64,000 nt of DNA, taken from Cephalotrichum gorgonifer (Eukaryota > Ascomycota > Sordariomycetes > Microascales > Microascaceae). Where the stretch lies: the NCBI GenBank assembly GCA_900312665.1, contig ONZQ02000004.1:530617-594616 (forward strand), written 5' to 3'. A program made the translations under genes and the position numbers. The notes under the pieces are model-generated. The model did no database searches. It was not told the origin of the DNA and saw only the letters and a list, made by a program, of their open reading frames with translations. Numbering within the stretch: position 1 is the stretch's first letter; the number at the start of each line of letters is the position of its first letter. This document shows positions 56,422 through 64,000 of the stretch, one piece after another.

Positions 56422-57427
56422 CTAGACATTGCCATTCTGGTTCTGCTGCTCGCCTTCGTTCACCATGCGTCGAAGCTCCCACTCCCGCGCGAACTCCTGG
56501 CTCAGGTGGGTAAAGTCACGGAGGAGCTTCTGGCAGACGGCAACGAAAGCTTCCTTGGGGGTGATGGTGCCATCAGTCTGGATACGAATGAATACCTCAG
56601 TCACATTAGGATGAGCCACTATCGTAGTTTCACAGCGTTAGTTCCTAGAATAAAACTGGTGGGGGAGATTAATGGAGCCAGGTGTGCCTACTCTTGTATC
56701 CAGCCATGAGGACGTTGCGGTGCTTCTTGGCGTGTTCGGATAGGAGGTTGCCGAGAGTGTGGTCCTCCTTCTTGATGATGAAGTCGGAGCAGTTGGGGAT
56801 AGCTGCGGCCCCGGTCAGTTTTCGATCCACGGGGATCAATAGCAGAGGAGCATGACCCTGACGTACCGGTGAAAGGGACCTCTTCGATCTTCTTCTCGCC
56901 TTCGGCGAGGGTGAAGAGCTCGAATCTATACCGCCGTTAGTACACTCTTCCCAAGCGCGAAGTGATGGCTTTAGTTAGGGCAGAAAAGGTACGTGGAGCC
57001 GTTGTCAGCCTCGTAAGGGTATTCAGCCATCCTGGCTAGGAGACGTGGAAAGGGGATAGAGGATTCTGGTGGCAATTCGGGAGATTCTGGGGAATGCTTT
57101 CCAAGGGGATTTAGGGTGGATGCGTTTGATGAGGTATAGGCATGTAAACAATGGGGAAGGAAGATGGGACGATGGAGGGTGTCATGAGCCAGTGCCACCT
57201 TATATTTGAAGGCAGGCAGTTCCTGCCTCGCAGAGAATCAGGAAAGCAGCAGGGACACATCTTTCCCTGTGGCGATGGATCAACCCAAGTGACAGTCCTC
57301 ATTATGGCCTCGCAGAGAAGCACGGAGGGGAGAATGGAAAGGCTCTGAGGGGATGCAGCTTGAACCACGTAAAAGCAGATAATGAGCATGAATCTAGTGC
57401 GAATGCTTACCTATCGGGAGCGTTCAT
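56422..57427 (-). CDS. RPB11: RNA polymerase II subunit RPB11
   Basis: Pairs with Rpb3 in the assembly core of polymerase II, like the bacterial alpha dimer. Exons on minus: 57411-57427, 56867-56925, 56692-56802 and 56422-56618; 127 residues. The distal first exon supplies MNAPDR, which joins FELFTLAEGEKK; this matches the universal Rpb11 start. Conserved blocks: FIIKKEDHTLGNLLSEH, VLMAGYKMAHPNVTEVF, IRIQTDGTITPKEAF. Intron 1 is 485 nt, far longer than others here. A second usable first exon at 56993-57030 (MAEYPYEADNGST, phase 2, GTACCT donor) shares the same acceptor over a 67-nt intron and would give 134 residues. I list the distal form because of the conserved MNAPDR. Confidence 0.92.
56993..57030 (-). 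other. Alternative first exon of RPB11
   Basis: ATG at 57030, 38 nt (phase 2, same as the distal 17-nt exon), donor GTACCT, then a 67-nt intron with a perfect TACTAAC branch site and a GTATAG acceptor at the RPB11 second exon. Encodes MAEYPYEADNGST before FELF. Confidence 0.5.
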
Positions 57428-58037
57428 GTTTGCGGCTTGGGTGGCTCGTGTTGAAAGGTCGTATGAAGGTTCGTTAAGCGTTAAAGAAGTAGTACGTGTG
57501 TATGTGTAGAAGCAGTGAGAATGTGAGAAGGGAGATCAAAGGTGAGCCCTTAAAGCGAGGTACGGCAGGCCCGGCTGGGTTTAAATATGGTCCCCAAAGA
57601 TATTTCCCACGAACCAGTCCCTGGTGATAAATGGGTTTAGGAATAAGTAGGATAGCAAGCCCGGGCTGAAGCAAGGGGATAAAGGAAAAAGTAGATGCCT
57701 TGCTTGTGCTAGGTGTGATATTGGAGCAGGTTCGTGCTTTGGCAGATGTGATGAATTTACTGGTGCATTGGAGTATTGGATCGATGTGAGGTTGCATATG
57801 CTGATTATGTAAGGCCAGATTGGACTACGCCACCCAGCTCTCAGGGAGACTGGAATCTTGACCACTCACTCACCTCTAATTTACATACTATATAAGGTCC
57901 AGTTTAACAATTCTCTCTTAATTAAGCTTACTGGTACGCTTACATTTATTTTCTTTGTCGTTTAAATTTATGAAAGCTTATTATTATAATTCATTTTGTG
58001 AGCGTACTATGAAGGAGATGCAAACACCACCAATCTA
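57428..58037. other. Divergent promoter region of RPB11 and the HemK gene
   Basis: 0.6 kb, becoming AT-rich towards 57880-58000. Includes a TATATAAGG box. No gene. Confidence 0.5.
57889..57897 (+). promoter_or_regulatory. TATA-box-like TATATAAGG
   Basis: Good TATA consensus 141 bases before the methyltransferase ATG, in an AT-rich patch. Placement fits a core promoter for the plus-strand gene. Confidence 0.4.
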
Positions 58038-59153
58038 ATGCCTCGCATCTCACCCTCCATCCTCCGCGCCGCCCACTCAACCTCCCCCAACCTAGCTCGT
58101 CTCCTCCCCGTTTGTAGAGACCTCGAGTCCGCCGAGAACGAACTACGATGGCTAGGAGAGCACGCCTCCGCCACAGCACCAACCAACCGTGCGGCGGCCC
58201 ACCGCCTCAAGGCCATGTGTGAGCGGCGCCGAAGCGGCGTCCCCCTCCAGTACATCCTCGGCAGCCAGCCCTTTGGTGACCTTGACATTAAATGCGCCAG
58301 CGGCGTCCTGATCCCGAGGCCCGAGACCGAGGCCTACACCGTTCACCTTGCGCGCCTCCTAAAGACCGGCCACCACCTCCCGCGGACGACCACCGCGACG
58401 CGGGCACCGGAGCAGCGGCCGCCGCTGCGCATCGTGGATCTCTGCACGGGAACCGGCTGCATCCCTCTCCTCCTCTACTCACTCCTCTCACCTTCCTTTC
58501 CAGCCCTCGACATCCACGGCGTCGACATCTCCCCCCGCGCCTTATCCCTCTCTCGCCAGAACCTCCACTCCGCCCTCTCCCGGTCCCAGGTTCCTCCCCC
58601 GTCACCTGGCCGGTCCATCGCCTTCCACCACGGCGACATCCTCTCCACCTCGTGGCGTCACGAGGTCCTCCCAGGTCTCATCCCGAGATGCGACGTCCTT
58701 GTGTCAAACCCACCTTACATCTCCCCCGCGAGCTGGCGCTTTGGCCGCGACGAACTAAGTTATTCCACACGTAAGTTCGAGCCCAAGCTCGCCCTCGTCC
58801 CCCGCCGGGTCTCCGATCTGCCGCGGGGGTGTAGAAGCGAAGACGTCTTCTACGCGGCACTGCTGGACATCGCGCGGGTTTTGGAGCCGTCTACTGCGCT
58901 TTTCGAGTTTGGAGATGCGGCGCAGGGGAGACGAATCCTCCAGCTTGCTCTCGAGCACCCATTCTCCCGGGATGCCGAGTTGGAGCTTTGGAGAGACTAC
59001 CCAGATTTGGAGAATCCTGGTGACGGGGGCGTGGGGGCAGAGACTTCTATTCACGTAGTCGATCAGTCTGGTAAGGGGAGAGTCATTCCTCTCAGGGGAT
59101 GTGGAAATATCCGGTCTATTGTGGTGCGCAAATCCAAGCCCAGGACCGCGTAA
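58038..59153 (+). CDS. MTQ1: HemK/Mtq1-type release-factor glutamine methyltransferase, mitochondrial
   Basis: Methylates the Gln of the GGQ motif in mitochondrial peptide-release factor. Single exon, 371 residues. The N-terminal helical domain (about 1-95) includes LQYILGSQPFGDLDI and VLIPRPETEAYTVHLARLL, which is the HemK substrate-domain hallmark. SAM-binding motif I is IVDLCTGTGCIPLLL; the acidic motif II is DIHGVDISPRALSLSRQNL. The catalytic NPPY is in DVLVSNPPYISPAS. The N-terminus (MPRISPSILRAAHSTSPNLARLLP) is Arg/Ser-rich without acids, as in mitochondrial presequences. There is a Thr/Arg/Pro-rich insertion near 115-130. Cytosolic Mtq2 lacks the N-terminal domain, so I favour the mitochondrial Mtq1. 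Confidence 0.9.
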   Translation: MPRISPSILRAAHSTSPNLARLLPVCRDLESAENELRWLGEHASATAPTNRAAAHRLKAMCERRRSGVPLQYILGSQPFGDLDIKCASGVLIPRPETEAYTVHLARLLKTGHHLPRTTTATRAPEQRPPLRIVDLCTGTGCIPLLLYSLLSPSFPALDIHGVDISPRALSLSRQNLHSALSRSQVPPPSPGRSIAFHHGDILSTSWRHEVLPGLIPRCDVLVSNPPYISPASWRFGRDELSYSTRKFEPKLALVPRRVSDLPRGCRSEDVFYAALLDIARVLEPSTALFEFGDAAQGRRILQLALEHPFSRDAELELWRDYPDLENPGDGGVGAETSIHVVDQSGKGRVIPLRGCGNIRSIVVRKSKPRTA

Positions 59154-59220
59154 TATGGTGTAACATAAACCCGTCATAAACTCATGAAAAACGATACCCC
59201 TCCTACCAAGAGCCCCCCTT

Positions 59221-62000
59221 CTAGGCGAGCGGATGGTACCTTTGAAGATCTACTCCCGCGTCGAGCATCTCCGCCAAGATATCCCACTTCGCCGCCGCAG
59301 AGCTACCTGTCGCTCTGGCTACGGCTCTCAACCCGTCGCTCACGAACTTCAGGCGACTCTCAAAGACACCTTGTATGCCCCTGGCCTCATCCCCAAACGA
59401 TTTACCTGTAGATCCTGGGTCCCCATGACGGAGATCACTATCTGGGTTTTCGCTATCTTCGTCGTCCGAGGTACCAACGGCACGTCTTGTCCGGGGGGCA
59501 CCGCCGCGTCTCGGCGTTCCCTTCAGTGGAGTCCTGGCAGGAGACGAGATAAGTGACAGCCGAGAGGTTTCGTGCATCTCCTCCGCCTCCCTCAGTGCGT
59601 TGAGTGAGTATGCTTTGTCGAGCTGGATCGTCAAGTCAAGGATATCGAGGATGCATTCCTTGATAGGCTCCAACTTCGCTCCAAGGCACGCCTCATCCAT
59701 GACACGCCTTGTGAAGGCAAGATGGACCTCGATCATGGCATCGACATCGGGAGCGGCTTCTAGGTCGAGGCGCAGCTTCTCGCCGTTCGGCGCGAGGACT
59801 AGTGTAGAGAGGTATGTCCAGAAGGTGGTGCAGAACCACAGAAGCCTAGATCGGATGGAATAGTAGCCACCGCGATCACTCCAGTTATCGACACTTACAG
59901 TAGGATCCGGCTGGAACCGCTGTTTGTTGAGCATGTAGTGTGCTCGCCGAAGCTGAAGTAGCAAGGTGAATACGGTCTTGTACCGTAACAGGCTCTCCCC
60001 AGTCAATATCATCTGGACGGGCCAACGGACGTTAAACACCAAGCCAAGCTCCGGAAGGTATTTTCTAACAAAGTCTCTTGCAGTTGATGCGGGGAGCCGT
60101 TGCCCCTGTTGGCCTATCGTCACAGAAAGGCGGGGGGAGTCCAGGGAAGTCGAGTACACCTCTTGTGCAAGGGAGGTCAGCGCATACCGGTCGCGCCAGC
60201 CCTGGGGGAGGGTATCCAGCTTCTTAAATATCGAGCTGCAGAACGAGTCCGCGAGAGCACCATCCGACATGAAATAGAGCAACTGCATGGTGGCAAGATT
60301 GGCCCATAATCCACAGGACTCGAAGAGCACGCTCTTGAGCATAGCAGACGTGGCTTGGTGTTTGCTCTGAATCCATCGCTCAAAGGCAGCGTCGAAGAGC
60401 TCCGCAAAAGGAGCAAGCTCTAAGTCGGGAGAAAGGAGGGCATCAAAGTCAAGGGCAGGCTCGCTTGCCTCGGCAGTGTTCAGTTCGTCGCGTTCATATT
60501 TGCCAAGATGCTTGAGCATAACGATACTCTTCCCAGCAGTGAATATCTTGTTTACCGACGGATGCAAGAAACTAGGAGCGTAGAGGTTTCCATCTGCAGT
60601 GCGCCTGAGCCGGAACTGGCTCGTCCAGGCCTCGTTCATAGGTACGTGAGTTGCACACTCGGAAACGAAGAATAATTTGTCTCCCGGGATTAGTTGTCCG
60701 TCTTGCATCCATAGACGAATTGGGCGGAGGTAGTATTGAAAACAGTCAAAGAAGATGCGGCCAAGGAACTCATAGGTGGATCGCCTCCCGGAGATCTGAG
60801 AGTTCCCTATCTCGAGGAATAAGAGCTCTAAGTACCGAAACGCCCCGTGCCCGGAGTCTTCGAGTTGCTGGACAATATCGGACAAGCGGGATAAGGGCTC
60901 CAGTGGAGCCTTGAGTTCATCTGAGGCGGCAACCAAGCTCAAAACTACATCCTGTTTGACCAGGATGATTCGAGACTCGATATTGGTCACTGCTTCGTCG
61001 AATGAGCGGAGGCTACGCGACACACAGTCCTGGAAAACCTGAAGATGAGGAGCCCGCTGAGATTGCTTCGAAAGGGCCCGAAGGATTCCCACTTTGCGGC
61101 CCATTTCAGCGAAGGAGTTAATCAGGGCCTTGTAGGTAACCCACGACACGCTGGGGAGCTGATATGTGAAATCGGGGGTGCTGTCTATCGGGAAGAGCGA
61201 CGTTTTATAGCCCCGTAGCATAAACAGAACCTCTCGAAGGATATGTAGTTCGGTAATGGCGACTTTATGCGAGCGCACATCTCCTTCGGAAGGCTGTGGT
61301 CCCAGTCGCCACTGATGAGCGTCTCTAATCTCTTGTAATTTAGATCCGTCTTGCAGGTTGATAATGACGTCCTCCGCCTTGCGTACGCGCCATAATGCCT
61401 CGCCGGACGCAGACTGTTCGTCAGAATCATCGGATTCAGTCGAGCGATCCTCTAGCGCGTCATCATCGGAGGTGTCACTATAGTCGACTGACCGCCACAA
61501 ATCAGGATCCTGTGCCCAGCCGTCTTCTCTTGCAATATCCTCCCATGTCAGCCGCGGGGCAGGCTCGGACTTAGGCCCATGCAATTCCTTGAGACTCTCA
61601 AGCCTGGTATTCCGGAGAGGTTGGTCAGATAGCTCGAGGAGGAGATACAAGATCTCCGGGTGCCATTGTTCGGGCGAATGGTTGAGGCGATCCAGTCGCG
61701 AACGCAATGCGTCGGCAAGACCTTCCCGGTGCTGGATGCGGAATATCTCCTCCAGGCCATTGAGTCGAGTCTCGACCTCGAATTGGTTCGTACGCAGGAA
61801 GCTGTGATGGAGCAACCGACGCAGCACTTGTTCGCGATGCTTATTGAACTGGCGGGACTGTACAGTAGGTCAGCACCTAGGAGATAGAGCTACAGTGCAA
61901 GCACAGCAATATGTCTCATTATTCTGACCTTTGGGGAGGTTCTGGCGACGCATTCGACCAGTTCTCCGGCCTGCGCGCTCAACTGGGCCTGGAAAGCCAT
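59221..62000 (-). CDS. Gamma-tubulin complex component, GCP5-like
   Basis: Member of the Spc97/Spc98 family that builds the gamma-tubulin ring complex at microtubule-organising centres. Exons on minus 61929-62000 and 59221-61857, phase 0; 902 residues. The start MAFQAQLSAQAGELVECVAR lies on the small first exon. LTWEDIAREDGW near residue 130 is the motif that points to GCP5 (S. pombe Mod21), as opposed to GCP2/3. The GRIP1 region follows (INSFAEMGRKVGIL, RSTYEFLGRIFFDCFQYYLR, FFVSECATHVP). The GRIP2 region includes LVFNVRWPVQMILTGESLLRY and LRRAHYMLNKQRF. A Ser/Arg-rich insertion (TPLKGTPRRGGAPRTRRAVG) near 815 precedes the last helices. Its stop is 67 bases from the HemK stop. GCP4 or GCP6 is possible; subfamily assignment is by eye. 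Confidence 0.78.
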
Positions 62001-63173
62001 GTTCGCATTCCATTGGCTAAGGTGGTGTTGGGTAGGATCGCACGATGCCGTGTCATCTTAGACGGGTCATACTGGCATGCTGGTAGTCGGCGGGCAGGAG
62101 GGCAGGTAGACCGGGCGCATTCATTGGGCTCTCTTATAAGACCCTTCTTCCAATATGGGAAGTGGAGGGCAAAACGATTCCCTACCCCGTATTTGACTAG
62201 TTACAAGTAATCATACCGAGGGGCTGATGGTGCTTGGCAAGACGCGACGCGGGGAGCTTACTCGTACAAGGGCAGGCCCTTCCTGATTACATAAGACACT
62301 TAAATGACATGTAGTCCCGCTTTGGAGGCCACTAGTCATTAACGGCGGCGGCAGATCTTTGTCTTACCGAATGGTGCTATCGTTTCAAGCCTCATTCCCG
62401 TGTCCTTGAGTTTCCTCCGGCTAGAATCTCGCGCAACAACGGGGATTTACATAGCAAAAAGAATAATGAAGTTTCGGTTTTCTATACGACCAAACGCCAT
62501 GCTATTCCTATTTCCAGTCCTCGGTAGTTCCATAGGGCATCTTATTCCATTGGCTTCAATACATTGATGTCACCCTCCTGCAGGGGTCATGCAAATCCAA
62601 CAGAGCCGTGTTTTGGGGTACGGTACTTGTGAGGTTTGTTATCAAGATTAGAGGAATGGAGCTTGAATCACCCTGAAAGTACAGACCGTATCTCCGTACT
62701 ATCCAACCTTCGAGCGATCCTCTTGGCCATCTTCCTAATTTATTTATTTTCTCCTTTAACCATTGCCATAGCCACTGCGGTGTTGTCTCTTAAGCATTAG
62801 TCGTACTTGCAAGTATCTTGCTTAGGAGAACGAGTGACTCCTGACCGCCCAGTGGCACCTCCCAGCGCGCACCCCCTCAAAACCTAAACCCGATAATACC
62901 GTCATTTCAAACCCCCTTTTTTTTTTCTCTTCCGGCAAACCAGCTCCCGCGAACATTAGTTGCGACGATCCAACTTAGTCCAACGCCCCCTTTCTCCAGC
63001 ACTTGTCCAACGAACAGCAACATCGCCCAGCGTCCTGATTGTCGACACTTATTGCTAATTGTTGGCTTCACCTAACCTGTATGGAATACTAGCTCGGCGG
63101 CATCAAGTGCTGATACGCGATTCTCTGCGCGCTTTCATTTCGACGACCACTACTCCCCGCGCGCACCTCAGAA
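62001..63173. other. Divergent promoter region of GCP5-like and KRE2 genes
   Basis: 1.17 kb. TTACTCGTACAAGG at 62258-62271 is another GTAC-type motif; C/T-rich sequence at 62910-63010 resembles a leader. No gene seen. Confidence 0.5.
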
Positions 63174-64000
63174 ATGGCCATCGCCAGGCCAGTCCGAGCC
63201 CTCGGGCTCGTCGCCATCATTGTATGGTGTTTCTTCCTCTACCACATGTTTCAGCCCTCCGTGAGGCCACTGGCGGGTGGCTCGTCAACAGCTCCGACCA
63301 AGATTGAGAACATGGAGCGAGACCCCATGCTGGACCGTAAGCTTGTCTATCCCATCCCATATTGATCGCGCCGGTTTCCCAAGTTCAAACCCACCCTAAT
63401 ATTTGTCGTATCCTGCAGCCATCAACGAACCAGCGGGACCACTGCATCGCACATCGGCCAAGTACGCGCCGGGTGTGGAGAACTCGGCTAGAATAAATGC
63501 AACTCTACTTTCTCTCGTCAGGAACGAGGAGCTCGAAGGCATGCTGCAAGCCATGGGCGATCTAGAACGGACGTGGAACCACAAGTTCAACTATCCCTGG
63601 ACCTTCTTCAACGACGTCCCGTTCACAGAAGAGTTCAAGAAGAGGACCTCCGAGGCCACCAAGGCCGAGTGCAGATATGGTGAGTAGTCTTCGCCTCCGT
63701 TCCTTGATTTGTCGTAGTGCCGTTGCCATTCTAACCGGTTCGCTCCCTCTAGAGCTCATCCCGAAGGAACACTGGGAGGTCCCCTCCTGGATCGACGACG
63801 GTCTTTTCGAGTCTTCCGCCGAGCTTCTCAAGGAGAAGGGTGTCCAATACGCATCTCAGACCTCATACCACCAGATGTGCAGGTGGAACAGCGGCATGTT
63901 CTACAAGCACCCAGCCCTTCAGGATGTCCAGTTCTACTGGCGCGTCGAGCCCAAGGTCCACTTCTTCTGCGATGTCGACTATGACGTCTTCCGCTTCATG
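63174..64000 (+). CDS. KRE2: KRE2/MNT1-family alpha-1,2-mannosyltransferase (GT15), 3' truncated by window
   Basis: Golgi type II membrane enzyme adding alpha-1,2-mannose to O- and N-glycans of wall and secreted proteins. Exons 63174-63336, 63419-63679 and 63753 to beyond the window; phases 1 and 1. The N-terminus is a short cytosolic tail, a signal anchor (LGLVAIIVWCFFLYHMF, residues 10-26) and a stem. The GT15 catalytic domain begins at about NATLLSLVRNEELEGMLQAM and continues with WNHKFNYPWTFFND, YHQMCRWNSGMFYKHPAL and YWRVEPKVHFFCDVDYDVF. The catalytic residues further on lie outside the window. The Met at 63174 is chosen because the anchor follows at the usual distance. Confidence 0.95.

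Overview
The window is nuclear DNA of a filamentous ascomycete, most likely a Sordariomycete. The evidence is short GT-AG introns (about 55-110 nt, with CTAAC/CTGAC branch sites), CT-rich leaders, compact intergenic spacers and proteins of clearly fungal type (KNR4, CYK3, YTM1, GT15 mannosyltransferase, the paired MET12-type reductase). I resolved 22 protein genes and joined their exons by hand, checking reading phase at each junction. I see no rRNA, tRNA, transposon, CRISPR array or biosynthetic gene cluster.

Layout. 0.4-5.8 kb: CBP80 (nuclear cap-binding) and GSK3 kinase, both on minus. 5.8-13.6 kb: a 7.7 kb gene desert rich in simple repeats, G-rich tracts and GTAC-centred motifs. 13.6-15.4 kb: GET4 and a small unknown gene, convergent. 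16.1-22.4 kb: mitochondrial leucyl-tRNA synthetase and MET12-type methylenetetrahydrofolate reductase, divergent from a 1.2 kb promoter region. 23.1-27.5 kb: a small helix-turn-helix-like protein and a PQ-loop membrane protein. 27.5-30.6 kb: a second empty stretch. 30.6-44.4 kb: KNR4, RAI1 decapping nuclease, a Ste20/GCK-III kinase and CYK3. 45-55 kb: YTM1, SEC8, VPS68/TMEM50, a small unknown and a DEDDy exonuclease. 55.4-63.2 kb: LSM5, RPB11, a HemK-type methyltransferase and a GCP5-like gamma-tubulin complex subunit. From 63.2 kb: a KRE2/MNT1 mannosyltransferase cut by the window end.

The genes are mostly single-copy housekeeping functions with no operon-like logic. Several fall on the mRNA pathway (RPB11 transcription, CBP80 cap binding, RAI1 cap quality control, LSM5 U6 snRNA/decay). 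Others serve polarity and cytokinesis (CYK3, GCK kinase, SEC8, GCP5) and wall or secretion (KNR4, KRE2, GET4, VPS68). I read that as coincidence of a dense housekeeping region rather than a dedicated system.

The most useful non-obvious results are gene-structure ones: an 8-nt microexon in RAI1, two competing first exons in RPB11, a reading-frame break at a C9 run in CYK3 that could alternatively be an intron, and a 69-nt frame-neutral stop-free intron in SEC8. I also note short tandem repeat arrays in CYK3 and the GCK kinase that look like phosphorylation arrays. I did not find a convincing new multi-gene system.
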